Shown in pieces: positions 1-11,527 of a stretch of 64,000 nucleotides of DNA. Position 1 is the stretch's first letter, and the number at the start of each line of letters is the position of its first letter. The notes below the pieces were generated by a model. That model saw only the letters and a list, made by a program, of their open reading frames with translations. It ran no database searches and had not been told where the DNA came from. This DNA is from Lycium barbarum (Eukaryota; Streptophyta; Magnoliopsida; Solanales; Solanaceae): positions 62,248,782-62,312,781 of the forward strand of contig NC_083344.1 in assembly GCF_019175385.1 (NCBI RefSeq), given 5' to 3'. The translations under genes and the position numbers were made by a program.

Positions 1-2257
1 TTTTCCTTTCCATAAGCTAGATCTCGATAATGGGCTAGTTGGGAATCCTCATATTGTCGTTCCTTCACTTCTAGATTCAACGATGAAACTATGGGGTCGT
101 TGATGCTGATACCTGCATCACCCGAATCAATTGGCCGTACGCCGAGACTTGCTAGCCGATGGGCCTCACGAACCATTTCTCGCTTTTCCGAAGGAACTCC
201 ACATAAACTACCCATCGACCGGCGGCTAAGTGCATCCGCTACTACATTCGCCTTTCCTGCATGATATAAAATGTTCACATCGTAATCCTTCAATAATTCT
301 AACCATCGCCTTTGCTGCAGGTTCAACTCCTTCTGTTTGAAAATATATTGAAGGCTTTTGTGATCCGTATAGATGTCCACGTGCACACCATATAAGTAGT
401 GTCTTCACATTTTCAATGCATGAATGACCGCAACTAGCTCAAGATCATGAGTGGGATAATTCTGTTCATGTTTTCGCAACTGCCTCGAGGCATATGCAAT
501 GACTTTCCCTTGCTGCATCAATACACATCCTATTCCCACGCCAGAGGCATCACAATATACGACATAGCCATCTGATCCTTCTGGAAGTGTTAGCACTGGC
601 GCTGTGTTCAACCTATTTTTCAACTTTTGGAAACTACGCTCACAGGCATCACTCCACTGGAATTTAGCTGACTTCTGGGTTAATTTTGTCAATGGGGCTG
701 AAATAGATGAGAAGCCCTCTACAAATCTTCTATAACATCCTGCTAACCCAAGGAAACTATGAACTTCCGTGTGTGTCATAGGCCTTGGCCAAGTCTTTAC
801 AGCTTCTATCTTCTGAGTGTCGACTCGGATACCATGGTCTGAAATAACATGACCTAGAAATGCCACCGAGTTTAGCCAAAACTCGCACTTCGAAAACTTT
901 GCATACAATTCTCCATCTCGAAGAACGCCAAGAACAATTCTTAGATGATCTGCATGTTCCGATTCTGTGCGAGAATACACCAGGATATGATCGATAAACA
1001 CTATTACAAAAAGGTCCAAGAACGACCTGAACACATTATTCATTAAATTCATAAACACTGCCGGGGCATTTGTAAACCAAAACGACATTACTCGGAACTC
1101 ATAATGGCCGTACCTCGTTCTGAAGGCTGTCTTGGGAATGTCTTTTTCTCTGATCTTCACTTAATGATAACCCGATCTTAGGTCTATCTTGCAAAACCAC
1201 TTAGCACCTTGCAATTGATCGAACAAGTCGTCAATTCTGGGGAGGGGATATCTGTTCATTACCGTCACCTTGTTCAACTGCCTGTAATCAATACACATTC
1301 GTAGTGACCCATCTTTCTTTCTTACGAACAAGACCGGCGCTCCCCACGAAGATGAAATGGGTCTAATGAAACCCTTCTCGAGCAAGTCTTTTAGCTATGC
1401 TTTTATCTCTTTCAGTTCTGCTGGAGCTATTCGATAAGGAGGAATAGAAATAGGCTTGGTGTTTGGTAATACATCAATGGCGAAATCAATCTCCCTTTCT
1501 GGAGGAAGGCCTGGTAACTCGTCGGGAAACACATCTGGGAATTCATTCACTACCGGGACAGACTGGAAAGTTGGCACTTCTGCTTCCGTGTCATGAACCC
1601 GAACTAGATGACAAATATAACCCTTGGCTATCATCTTTCTCGCCTTAAGGTAGGAAATAAACCTACCCTTTGGGGAAACTGTATTACCCTTCCACTCGAG
1701 TATGGGCTCTCCCGAAAATTAGAATCGAAGTACCTTTGTCCGGCAACAAACATTAGCATAGCACGATGCCAACCAATCCATGCCCATAATTACATCAAAA
1801 TCTATCATCTCAAGTTCAATCAAATCAGCCCTCGTCTAACGATAACATATAATAACTACACAGTTCTTATATACTTGCCTCGCTATTACAGGATCACCAA
1901 CCGGAGTGAATACCTCGAAAGGTTTAATTAGCTCAGGTCTTACCCCAACACAATCAGCGATATACGGAGTAATATATGAGAAGGTAGAACCCGAATCAAT
2001 CAGAGCATATACATCACGGGAAAATATAGTCTTGGTACCTGTGACAACATCTGGGGAAGACTCAAGATCCTGTCGCCCGGCTAAGGCATACACACGGGGC
2101 TGAACAACACCTGAAGTAGATGTTCCCTCTCTACCTCTGCCTCTTCCTGCTGTAGTCTGAGGAGTCTGGGTTGTCGGGCGCGCTGGAGAAGAACCCACTA
2201 CTGAACCTGTGGGCTGAGTCCCCGCTCTATCTCTCGCTGAAGGGCAATCTCTCATCA
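1..2257 (-). pseudogene. pol: pol of element A: protease, RT, RNase H (integrase outside window), broken
   Basis: The aspartic protease region (about 2250-1640) keeps the active-site motif LIDSGST, whereas B and C have LIDPGST. The RT follows (fingers with [22 protein letters not shown] and CIDYRQLNK at about 1390-1260). Its catalytic box reads FIDHILVYS at about 1000, so the second Asp of the DD pair is replaced by His. RNase H comes next, with YCDASG at about 560 and the HDLE motif at about 445. In-frame stops lie at 1395-1397, 1161-1163 and 405-407, two of them Gln codons turned to stop and one Trp codon. More stops separate protease from RT. The sequence leaves the window in the RNase H to integrase linker. 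The lesions make this copy certainly dead. Confidence 0.85.
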
Positions 2258-3391
2258 TATGACCGACCAGCCCGCAAGATAGCAAGCATCCGAACCCTGA
2301 CAACACTGTCCGGAATGTAATTTGCGACACTGGCTACACCGCGGTACTGAAGGTATCCTCTGGCTAAAGTCTCCCCTAGACAGCGAATCTGAGGCCCTCG
2401 AACTCAGCCATTGGCCTGACTGAAAAGAACAATCAAATATCCTATCCGAGAATCTGGGAGGTGCACTGGTCGCTGACTGACCTGAGTGCCTAGAATGCGT
2501 CTGTCTCGGTCCCCCTCGGTACTCACTGCTCTCCCCCATAGATCTAGCCCTCTTACCTTGTCTTCTGTCACCCTCACGATCACTTCTCTGCTGTCGTTGT
2601 CGTTCCTCAATGTTCTGAGCATGGGCCTGTATCCTGGAAATATCCATCCCGTCTTGCAAAGAGGCCGTCAAACAATCTCTATACAGACGTGGCCCCAAAC
2701 CACTCACAAATCTATAAACTCGGTCACCCATGTCAGCCACCATAGTCGGAGCATATCTGGCCAATAAGTTGAAATGCATACTGTACTCTCGAGCACTCAT
2801 GCTTCCTTGTTTCAAATTTAAAAACCTGTCCGCTCTAGCTCGGCGAACTTCGGGTGGCAAGTAATGACGAATGAAGGCGTCCAAGAATTCTTGCCAAACA
2901 GGAGGTGGTGCGTTCTCTCCTCTAGATATCATCCAATTTTTACACCATAGTAACGCCACGTCGCGAAGTCTATATGAGGCCAACTATACAGATTCAGTCT
3001 CAGAAGCATGCATAAGTGTTAGTGTCCTCAGCATCTCATCAATAAAACCTTGTGGGTTCTCATCCAGCCTCGACCCAAAAAATTCTGGAGGGTTTAGAGT
3101 AAGGAAATCACGGGCTCTTGTACTAGCTGAACGATCACTTGGGCCCGCATTCTGTCGTTGTGCTTGAGCGGCAACCAACTGTGTCAATAAATGTATGGCC
3201 TCGGATACTTGTTGACCCGTAGCACCCGGTGGAGAAATCGGAGCTGAGGCTCCTCCCTGCTCTTCTACATTGGGTGCGGCCTCACTTTGCGATTCACTTT
3301 CCTCTACATTTGCCGGAGGCTCTCTTTCCGCCTGCCTCTTTGTCGTAGCTTTACCTCTCTGGGCAGCTGTAACTTTCCCTTCCGGCGACAT
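2255..3391 (-). pseudogene. gag: gag of element A, broken
   Basis: This encodes the capsid/nucleocapsid polyprotein that would package element RNA in cytoplasmic particles. The start is the ATG at 3389-3391 (MSPEGK), aligned with the MPPKGK starts of sister copies and lying just after a splice-acceptor-like TTTCAG. A low-complexity Glu/Ala/Pro-rich N terminus comes first. The retrotransposon gag domain follows, with motifs such as [14 protein letters not shown]-like and [15 protein letters not shown], and then a Ser/Arg-rich linker to the zinc knuckle. A TAG at 2984-2986 replaces a Glu codon. Near 2270 a 1-nt deletion relative to B shifts the frame inside the zinc knuckle, so its final Cys/His residues are lost from the frame. 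I infer an inactive gag. Confidence 0.85.
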
Positions 3392-3502
3392 TTTTCTGAA
3401 ACCATAACGCACTTTTAGGAAGAACATAATCCTAGGCATGGCTCTATCGCACGATCTTATGAGAAGAAGAATGGTCATTTTCCTAAATGCCCAGTAGCCA
3501 CT

Positions 3503-3537
3503 TGTTTATTAGCGTGGCGCGCAACACACCATAAACA
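3503..3537 (-). other. Dimer-initiation-like hairpin between PBS and gag (A)
   Basis: On the minus strand the arms TGTTTAT and ATAAACA enclose a 6-bp stem (GGTGTG with CACGCT, including two G-U pairs). The 8-nt loop is TT plus the palindrome GCGCGC. The same fold is seen in every copy that keeps this region. The function is inferred by analogy with retroviral kissing loops. Confidence 0.55.
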
Positions 3538-3581
3538 AGACTCTACTAGACACGGCTCGTAGACACTTCCTAGGGCGAACT

Positions 3582-3593
3582 GCTCTGATACAA
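3582..3593 (-). other. Primer-binding site of element A (tRNA-iMet), one mismatch
   Basis: On the minus strand it reads TTGTATCAGAGC, against the canonical plant initiator-Met PBS TGGTATCAGAGC. It lies 4 nt inside the LTR end, as in all sister copies. Confidence 0.8.
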
Positions 3594-5480
3594 CTTCTGT
3601 CACGACCCAACTAGGGGCCGCGATGGGTACCCGGAGCTAGCTACCGAGCACCGCTTACCTACTACTCATTTAATGCTCTTTCATCAACTTTTCATACCAA
3701 TTGTAGGAAAATCATATTTAAATAAAAACATAAATACTTATATACATTTGCCTTTCGGCCATCAAAATAATATATATATGGTAATAGCGTTTTGTGAGAC
3801 CATCTAACCCACACTGCGTATATACGAGCCTCTACTAACATACTGTATAAACAGACGGAACAGGACTCCGTCGTGCCCAAAATATGCATATGTATGTGTA
3901 CATCAAAAGAATAGCCATAAGCACCCCCGAACAATGGAGTGCTCTCTATCCGCTGGCAGCTACTGAGGATCTGGGCCAAGCTCTCCTCCCTGTCTACCTG
4001 TGGGCATGAACACAGCGTCCGAAGAAAGGACGTCCGTACGAATATTGTACTGAGTATGAGAGGCATAAACAATGAATGAAGGCATCAATAATATAGCGAT
4101 AATATCAATAGGAAGCATCTGGATCTGACTGATAATCAAAAAAGTAGTAATGCATGCTGTCTTACTCATACTCATCATCATGACACATATGCATCGTATG
4201 CAAGCTGCCCGTCCATGTCGGAACGGTGTGATAATCAATAATATAAGCCCGCGTCCAGGCCTTCCGCGTCCGGGGTACCATCTCATGCCGCCCACTAGTG
4301 GTGTCTGCCCACGCCCGAAGGTCATGGTGTATCCGTATAGCTGCCCGCCTTGGCGGTGACGGCCCGGCCAACTAGGCACGGTGTAAAATGCTCATGACAT
4401 GCTCAATGCAAAATATTCATAATAATATGCTCATCATAAAATACTCATCTTATCATGATATGTGTATAAGGCTCAAGATCAAGTTCACTCTATCAGGGTG
4501 ACGTAAGGTCGTAATCCCCTGGTTACATTATGGAACCATTATGGACATTCTGCCTCACCTTGAATGGACTAATACATAAGGTGAGTGTAGGCAAGGAATA
4601 ACATCCTAATATAGACATTTATAGGCATAGGCCTTTAACTTCTTAGAATGTGAGAACTCATGAAGAGAATAGAGATTCAAGCTAAAAGATTCATGCCATT
4701 AGTAAGAAGGACTAGCCTCACATACCTGGTCATTTAGCTAGACTATCGCTCACTTGCTCTCCTTCAATATCACGTCATTACCTTCATAAGAGAATTTGGA
4801 TCAACGTTAGTAACTAACTACAAGAACGCATCGCTAATTCTAGGAAAAGTCGGACAACGCTTCCTTAGTTTATACTACTTTTCTCATGCTTTATATCAAC
4901 TCCCAACATTCATAACATTACTCATAATATCACAAGCGACAATCGTCATTTACGTACATTTAGCAAAATCCACCATTTGCCTCCAATTTCCCCCACACTT
5001 AGCCTTATGACTCGTCCTTGCGTTTTCATGCATTTAATGCTTAATTCTTGATGTAAACATCGTTTATAATGTAATTGTACTCTCAACACTTCAACATTCG
5101 TAATTAAATTCCACTATCATTCATTTATGTCACTATTCACTCAATAATGACCCACTCTCTATGTTCTTCTACATTTCAAGTGTCTAAGCTTTCCAACACT
5201 TCAAACAACATGGAATAATCATGAAACTTACCTTAGATGATGGTTGGACAATCCTTAAGTTGAAATACTTCACTTAGCCAAACCCTAGTTCCACCTTCCT
5301 TGGAATTTCTTCACTTAGATGATCCTTTATTGTGTTCTTACACATGATTTCATGAATTTGGTGGTGTTAATCTTGATATTCCCTTTAATTCTCTTGAAGT
5401 CTTGTGGAGGAATTATTTGGAATGTTCTAGAGGTCTCTTGAGTTGTTGGATGAATAATGAAATAATATGAAGCCTAAGTC

Positions 5481-5494
5481 CCTTTTTAAAATCA
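5481..5494 (-). promoter_or_regulatory. TATA-like core promoter of the A/B LTR
   Basis: The minus strand reads TTTTAAAAAGGGAC, followed by a pyrimidine-rich stretch. D (19204-19215), K (22065-22076) and F (49066-49079) have the equivalent sequence at the same place, just after the palindrome cluster. The transcription start is not determined. Confidence 0.45.
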
Positions 5495-5549
5495 CAAAAT
5501 CGGATCTTTAATGAATTCTTGTCGGGGTGAACAGTGGTCGTAAACCACC

Positions 5550-5775
5550 ATATACGGACCGTATTTTGATTTACGGTCCGTCCTCTATGGCCGTATTTAA
5601 TCATTTCGAAAACAGAAAGTTTTGGCTGACGGACATGGCAGTTTACGACATAGTTTACGGGCCGTAAACTGGGTTGTATTTAACCATATCAACACTGGCA
5701 GAACTTGAGATTTTTGGTACGATGGAAGACGATTGCACTATACTGTCCGTAAATCACTTTACGGGCCGTATAGTG
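5550..5775 (-). promoter_or_regulatory. Cluster of ACGG-N-CCGT palindromes upstream of the LTR core promoter (A/B LTR)
   Basis: Several odd palindromes occur in about 225 bp, such as TTTACGG-G-CCGTAAA, with half-sites and decayed copies between them. They lie immediately upstream of the TATA-like TTTTAAAAAGGG in element sense. The same arrangement recurs in the LTRs of C, D, F and K. I infer a U3 enhancer. Confidence 0.6.
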
Positions 5776-5928
5776 CCACATACGACCACTGGGCTGAAAA
5801 TTTTCCGCGGCTTTCTCATTTCCAAAAATTCATAATTAGCCATTCCCGACTTAGTAAAACATCATACACTCAATCCCTTCCTCGTTCTACTCATCACACA
5901 AGTACGGAAAAATTTCCGAGGTGTAACA

Positions 5929-5966
5929 TTCTTCCCCCCTTTTGGAACATTCGTCCTCGAATGTTC
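5929..5966 (-). other. Polypurine tract and conserved terminal hairpin of element B
   Basis: The minus strand reads AAAAGGGGGGAAGAA directly before the 3' LTR: the plus-strand DNA primer of reverse transcription. Just upstream lies the inverted repeat GAACATTCG-AGGA-CGAATGTTC (5945-5966), found at the same place in D, E1, E2, F and G. Confidence 0.85.
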
Positions 5967-6132
5967 GACACTCGGGGATTCTGGAAAATTTTTGCTAGAG
6001 TTTCCTTTGTAATTTGGCGTTACCAATTTGTCACAACAACCCACAATATCATCACCTCACAGGGCTACATTACAATATCAATATATCTATGGCCACACAT
6101 GACCAAAAACATAAAACTAAAGCATATATACC

Positions 6133-9100
6133 CTATATCGTCGACGTTTCTTCTTGAGTCTCTTCCGGGGAGTGGAATAAATGCGGATATTTGGTTTTCA
6201 TATTCTCCTCCGCTTCCCAAGTCATTTCTTCTCTGTTGTTATTCCGCCATAGAACCTTGACTGAAGCGACCTCTTTATTACGGAGTCTCCGCACTTGTCT
6301 ATCTAAAATGGCAATCGGTATTTCTTCATATGTCAATCTTTCTGTCACTTGGACATCATCGACCAGGACTATTCTTGTTGGGTCTCCAATGCACCTACGG
6401 AGCATCGACACATGAAAAACTGGATATACCGACTCGAGCCCTGAAGGCAAGTCCAACTCATAGGCTACTCGACCCACCTTGCGAATGATTTGGTAGGGTC
6501 CGATATATCTTGGACTCAATTTCCCCTTCTTGCCAAACCTCATTACTCCCTTCATTGGCGAGACTTTCAAGAATACCCAATCGTTAGCTTGAAATTCCAA
6601 ATCTCGTCGACGGTTATCAGCATAAGATTTTTGACGACTTTGGGCTGTTAGCAATCGATCTCGTATCACCTTGACCTTTTCGACTGCCTGTTGAATCAAG
6701 TCGGGGCCTATCAATTGTGCTTCTCCCTTTTCGAACCATCCAACTGGAGATCTACATTTTCTTCCGTACAAAGCCTCATATGGAGCCATTTGGATACCGG
6801 AATGGTAGCTGTTGTTATAGGTAAATTCAATAAGAGGCAAATGCTCATCCCAACTACCACCGAAGTCCAGGACACACGCTCGTAGCATATCTTCCAAGGT
6901 CTGAATAGTACGCTCGGCTTGCCCGTCGGTCTATGGGTGGAACGCCGTGCTGAGCTTAACTTGAGTACCTAGACCCTCTTGAAAGGACTTCCAGAACTTA
7001 GCTATGAACTGTGCTCCTCTGTCTGTGATAATGGCCAAAGGAATACCATGAAGTCGTACAATCTCCTTGAGATACAATTTAGCATAATCTTCCGCTGAAT
7101 ATGTGGTTCTAACGGGGAGAAAATGAGCTACTTTCGTGAGTCTATCCACGATCACCCATATAGAATCATACTTCCCTCGCGTACAGGGTAACCGTACCAC
7201 AAAATCCATATTAATTTCTTCCCATTTCCACGTAGAAATTTCCATTGCTTGCAATAAGCCTCCTGGCTTTTGATGCTCGGCCTTCACTTGCTGGCAATTT
7301 GGGCACTGTGCTACAAATTCTGCTATGTCTCGCTTCATGCCATCCCACCAATATAGCAATTTAAGGTCGTGGTACATCTTGGTTGTACCTGGATGAATAG
7401 AATACCGGGAATAATGTGCTTCTTCTAAAATCCGTTGGCGCAAGTTTGCCGCATCCGGTACACATAACCTGTCCCGATATCTAAGAACCCTTTCTATGGA
7501 AACTTGGAATGGAGACTTTTCCGTTTCATAAGCTAGATCTCGATAATGGGCTAGTTGGGAATCCTCATATTGTCGTTCCTTCACTTCTAGATTCAACGAT
7601 GAAACTATGGGGTCGTTGATGCTGATACCTGCATCACCCGAATTAATTGGCCGTACGCCGAGACATGCTAGCCGATGGGCCTCACGAACCATTTCTCGCT
7701 TTTCCGAAGGAACTCCACATAAACTACCCATCGATCGGCGGCTAAGTGCATCCGCTACTACATTCGCCTTTCCTGGATGATATAAAATGTTCACATCGTA
7801 ATCCTTCAATAATTCTAACCATCGCCTTTGCCGCAGGTTCAACTCCTTCTGTTTGAAAATATATTGAAGGCTTTTGTGATCCGTATAGATGTCCACGTGC
7901 ACACCATTTAAGTAGTGTCTCCACATTTTCAATGCATGAATGACCGCAGATAGCTCAAGATCATGAGTGGGATAATTCTGTTCATGTTTTCGCAACTGTC
8001 TCGAGGCATATGCAATGACTTTCCAAGGCTGCATCAATACACATCCTATTCCCACGCCGGAGGCATCACAATATACGACATAGCCATCTGATCCTTCTGG
8101 AAGTGTTAGCACTGGCGTTGAGGTCAACCTGTTTTTCAACTCTTGGAAACTACGCTCACAGGCATCACTCCACTGGAATTTAGCTGACTTCTGGGTTAAT
8201 TTTGTCAATGGGGCTGAAATAGATGAGAAGCCCTCTACAAATCTTCTATAATATCCTGCTAACCCGAGGAAACTACGAACTTCCGTGGGTGTCGTAGGCC
8301 TTGGCCAAGTCTTTACAGCTTCTATCTTCTGAGTGTCGACTCGGATACCATCGTCTGAAATAACATGACCTAGAAATGCCACAGAGTTTAGCCAAAACTC
8401 GCACTTTGAAAACTTTGCATACAATTCCCCATCTCGAAGAACGCCAAGAACAATTCTTAGATGATCTGTATGTTCCGATTCTGTGCGAGAATACACCAGG
8501 ATATCATCGATAAACACTATTACAAAAAGGTCCAAGAACAGCCTGAACACATTATTCATTAAATTCATAAACACTGCCGGGGCATTTGTTAACCCAAATG
8601 ACATTACTCGGAACTCATAATGGCCGTACCTCATTCTGAAGGCTGTCTTGGGAATGTCTTTTTCTCTGATCCTCACTTGATGATAACTCGATCTTAGGTC
8701 TATCTTTCAAAACCACTTAGCACCTTGCAATTGATCGAATAAGTCGTCAATTCTGGGGAGGGGATATCTGTTCTTTACCGTCACCTTGTTCAACAGCCTG
8801 TAATCAATACACATTCGTAGTGACCCATCTTTCTTTCTCACGAACAAGACCGGCGCTCCCCACGGCGATGAACTGGGTCTAATGAAACCCTTCTCGAGCA
8901 AGTATTTTTAGCTGTGCTTTTAGCTCTTTCAATTCTGCTGGAGCCATTCGATAAGGAGGAATAGAAATAGGCTCGGTGTTTGGTAATACATCAATGGCGA
9001 AATCAATCTCCCTTTTGGGAGGAAGGCCTGGTAACTCGTCGGGAAACACATCTGGGAATTCATTCACTACCGGGACAGACTGGAAAGTTGGCATTTCCGC

Positions 9101-9775
9101 TTCCGTGTCATGAACCCGAACTAGATGACAAATATAACCCTTGGCTATCATCTTTCTCACCTTAAGGTAGGAAATAAACCTACCCTTTGGGGAAACTTTA
9201 TTACCCTTCCACTCGAGTATGGGCTCTCCCGGAAATTTGAATCGAACTACCTTTGTCCGGCAACAAACATTAGCATAGCACGATGCCAACCAATCCATGC
9301 CCATAATTACATCAAAATCTAACATCTCAAGTTCAATCAAATCAGCCCTCGTCTAACAAAAACATATAATGACTACACAGTTCTTATATACTTGCCTCGC
9401 TATTACAGGATCACCAACCGGAGTGAATACCTCGAAAGGTTTAATTGGCTCAGGTCTCACCCCAACACAATCAGCGATATACGGAGTAATATATGAGAAG
9501 GTAGAACCCGGATCAATCAGAGCATATACGTCACGGGAAAATATAGTCAGGGTACCTGTGACAACATCTGGGGAAGACTCAAGATCCTGTCGCCCAGCTA
9601 AGGCATATACACGGGGCTGAACAGCACCTGAAGTAGATGCTCCCCCTCTACCTCTGCCTCTGCCTGCTGTAGTCTGAGGAGTCTGGGTTGTCGGGCGCGC
9701 TGGAGAAGAACCCGCTACTGAACCTGTGGGCTGAGTCCCCGCTCTATCTCTCGCTGAAGGGCAATCTATCATCAT
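6133..9775 (-). pseudogene. pol: pol of element B: protease, RT, RNase H, integrase, chromodomain, broken
   Basis: The domains lie in normal order on the minus strand. Protease (LIDPGST) is at about 9530-9500. RT carries the catalytic FIDDILVYS at about 8515. RNase H has YCDASG, HDLEL, YTDHKS and VADALS motifs. Integrase has an HHCC zinc region (CPNCQQ at about 7300) and the catalytic Asp in NMDF and ITDRG. The C-terminal chromodomain (about 6330-6180) includes ILDRQVRRLRNKEV and EEMTWEAEE. Lesions: TAG at 6931-6933 in integrase (from Gln), TGA at 8707-8709 in RT, a 1-nt insertion near 8906, and a stop between protease and RT near 9355. The 581-codon open stretch 6931-8676 is the longest intact RT-RH-IN piece in subfamily 1 here. 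Confidence 0.88.
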
Positions 9776-10905
9776 ATGACCGACCTGCCCGTAAGCATAG
9801 CAAGCATCCGAACCCGGACGACACTGTCCGGAATGTAATTTGCCACACTGGCTACACCGCGGTACTGAAGGTATCCTCTGGCTAAAGTCTCCCCTAGACT
9901 GCGAATCTGAGGCCCTCGAACTCTGCCCTTGGCCTGACTGAAAAGAACAATCAAATCTCCTATCCGAGAATCTGGGAGGTGCACTGGTCGCTGACTGACC
10001 TGAGTGCCTAGAATGCGTCTATCTCGGTCACCCTCGGTACTCACTGCTCTCCCCCATAGATCTAGCCCTCTTACCTTGTCTTCTGTCACCCTCACGATCA
10101 CTTCTCTGCTGTCGTTGTCATTCCTCGAGGTTATGAGCATGGGACTGTATCTTGGAAATATCCGTCCCGTCTTGCAAAGAGGCCGTCAAACAATCTCTAT
10201 ACAGATGTGGCCCCAAACCACTCACAAATCTATAAACTCGGTCTCCCATGTCAGCCATCATAGTCGGAGCATATCTGGCCAGTGAGTTAAATTACATACT
10301 ATACTCTCGAGCACTCATGCTTCCTTGTTTCAAATTCAAGAACCTGTCCGCTCTAGCTCGGCGGACTTCGGGTGGCAAGTAATGATGAATGAAGGCGTCC
10401 AAGAATTCTTGCCAAACAGGAGGTGGTGCGTTCTCTCCTCTCGATATCATCCAATTTTTATACCATTGTACCGCCACTTCGCGAAGTCTATATGAGGCCA
10501 ACTCTACAGATTCAGTCTCAGAAGCATACATAAGTGTTAGTGTCCTCATCATCTTATCAATAAAACCTTGTGGGTCCTCATCCGGCCTCGACCCGAAAAA
10601 TTCTGGAGGGTTTAGAGTAAGGAAATCACGGGCTCATGTACTAGCCGAACGATCACTTGGGCCCGCATTCTGTCGTTGTGCTTGAGCGGCAACCAACTGT
10701 GTCAATAAATGTATGGCCTCGGATACATGTTGACCCGTAGCACCCGGTGGAGGAATCGGAGCTGAGGCTCCACCCTGCTCTTCTACATTGGGCTCGGCCT
10801 CACTTTGCGATTCACTTTCCACTACATTTGCCGGAGGCTCTCTTTCCGCCTCTTTGTCGTAGCTTTGCCTTTCTGGGCAGCTGTAGCTTACCCTTTCGGC
10901 GGCAT
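9772..10905 (-). pseudogene. gag: gag of element B, broken
   Basis: The start is the ATG at 10903-10905 (MPPKG), 4 nt after a TTTCAG acceptor-like site. The sixth codon is already TAA (10888-10890), and a 4-nt loss relative to A shifts the frame about 40 nt further on. The gag domain is recognisable ([45 protein letters not shown]). It is followed by a Ser/Arg/Gln-rich linker and a zinc knuckle near 9810-9770, in which one Cys of the CCHC pattern is replaced by Tyr and a late Arg by Ile. The protein is not made from this copy. Confidence 0.85.
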
Positions 10906-11016
10906 TTTTCTGAAACCATAATGCACTTTTAGGAAGAACATAATCCTAGGCATGGCTCTATCGCACGATCTTATGAGAAGAAGAATGGTCATTTTCCTAA
11001 ATGCCCAGTAGCCTCT

Positions 11017-11051
11017 TGTTTATTAGCGTGGCGCGCAACACACCATAAACA
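11017..11051 (-). other. Dimer-initiation-like hairpin between PBS and gag (B)
   Basis: It has the same fold as in A: outer arms TGTTTAT/ATAAACA, a 6-bp stem, and an 8-nt loop TTGCGCGC with the self-complementary GCGCGC. Confidence 0.55.
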
Positions 11052-11095
11052 AGACTCTACTAGACACGGCTCGTAGACACTTCCTAGGGCGAACT

Positions 11096-11107
11096 GCTTT
11101 GATACCA
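11096..11107 (-). other. Primer-binding site of element B (tRNA-iMet), one mismatch
   Basis: The minus strand reads TGGTATCAAAGC, next to the LTR end at 11112. Confidence 0.8.
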
Positions 11108-11111
11108 CTTC

Positions 11112-11527
11112 TGTCATGACCCAACTAGGGGCCGCGACGGGTACCCGGAGCTAGCTACCGAGCACCGCTTACCTACTACTCATTTAATGCTCTTTCATCA
11201 ACTTTTCATACCAATTGTAGGAAAATCATATTTAAATAAAAGCATAAATACTTATATACATTTGTCATTGGGCCATCAAAATATTATATATATGGTAATA
11301 GCGTTTTGTGAGACCATTGAACCCACACTGCGTATCTACGAACCTCTACTGACATACTGTATAAACAGACGGAACAGGACTCCGTCGTGCCCAAAATATG
11401 CATATGTATATGTACATCAAAAGAATAGCCATAAGCACCTCCGAAGAATGGAGTGGTCTCTATCCGCTGGCTGCTACTGAGGATCTGGGCCAAGCTCACC
11501 TCCCTGTCTACCTGTGGGCATGAACAC
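11112..11527 (-). repeat. Truncated 5' LTR of element B
   Basis: It matches the first 416 plus-strand bases of the A/B LTR (from 3598) almost base for base. The match stops inside the two-hairpin motif, after GAACACA, where the sequence changes to RT/RNase H coding sequence of element C. Confidence 0.88.

Larger units (their letters stand above)
1..5928 (-). mobile_element. Element A: Tekay/Del-type Ty3 retrotransposon, 3' part outside window
   Basis: On the minus strand this element runs 5' LTR (3598-5928), PBS, gag, protease, RT, RNase H, and is cut by the window edge near the start of integrase. Its interior closely matches that of element B. The LTR at its 5' side is directly followed by B's polypurine tract, so one LTR serves both copies (a tandem with a shared LTR). 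The interior has several in-frame stops and a frameshift, and the RT catalytic motif is damaged, so it cannot act on its own. The lineage call rests on the gag and pol protein families, the tRNA-iMet PBS and the long LTR. Confidence 0.85.
3598..5928 (-). repeat. LTR shared by A (as 5' LTR) and B (as 3' LTR), subfamily 1
   Basis: The 2331-bp LTR reads TGTTACACCTC...GGGTCGTGACA on the minus strand. A's PBS adjoins its left end and B's polypurine tract adjoins its right end, so it belongs to both interiors. In minus-strand order it holds the ACGG/CCGT palindrome cluster (5775-5550), a TATA-like TTTTAAAAAGGG (about 5494-5481), a splice-donor-like CAG|GTATGTGAGG (GT at 4725-4724), and a two-hairpin motif (about 4062-3996) close to a short AT repeat. 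Short ORFs inside it look incidental. Confidence 0.9.
3598..11527 (-). mobile_element. Element B: Tekay/Del-type retrotransposon, 5' LTR truncated
   Basis: The order on the minus strand is 5' LTR remnant (11527-11112), PBS, gag, protease, RT, RNase H, integrase, chromodomain, polypurine tract, 3' LTR (5928-3598). Gene order is complete, but the reading frame is broken by several stops and frameshifts. The 5' LTR keeps only its last 416 bp (element sense) before it switches abruptly to pol of element C. Compared with A it keeps an intact FIDD box in RT. Confidence 0.88.

Noticed and set aside
4162..4371. Overlapping short ORFs on both strands in the A/B LTR
   Set aside because: Incidental open frames in a GC-richer LTR stretch, with no motifs.
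5550..5775. Regular palindromic repeats considered as a CRISPR-like array
   Set aside because: Spacing is irregular, there are no unique spacers or cas genes, and the context is plant retrotransposon LTRs. A promoter-proximal palindrome cluster fits better.
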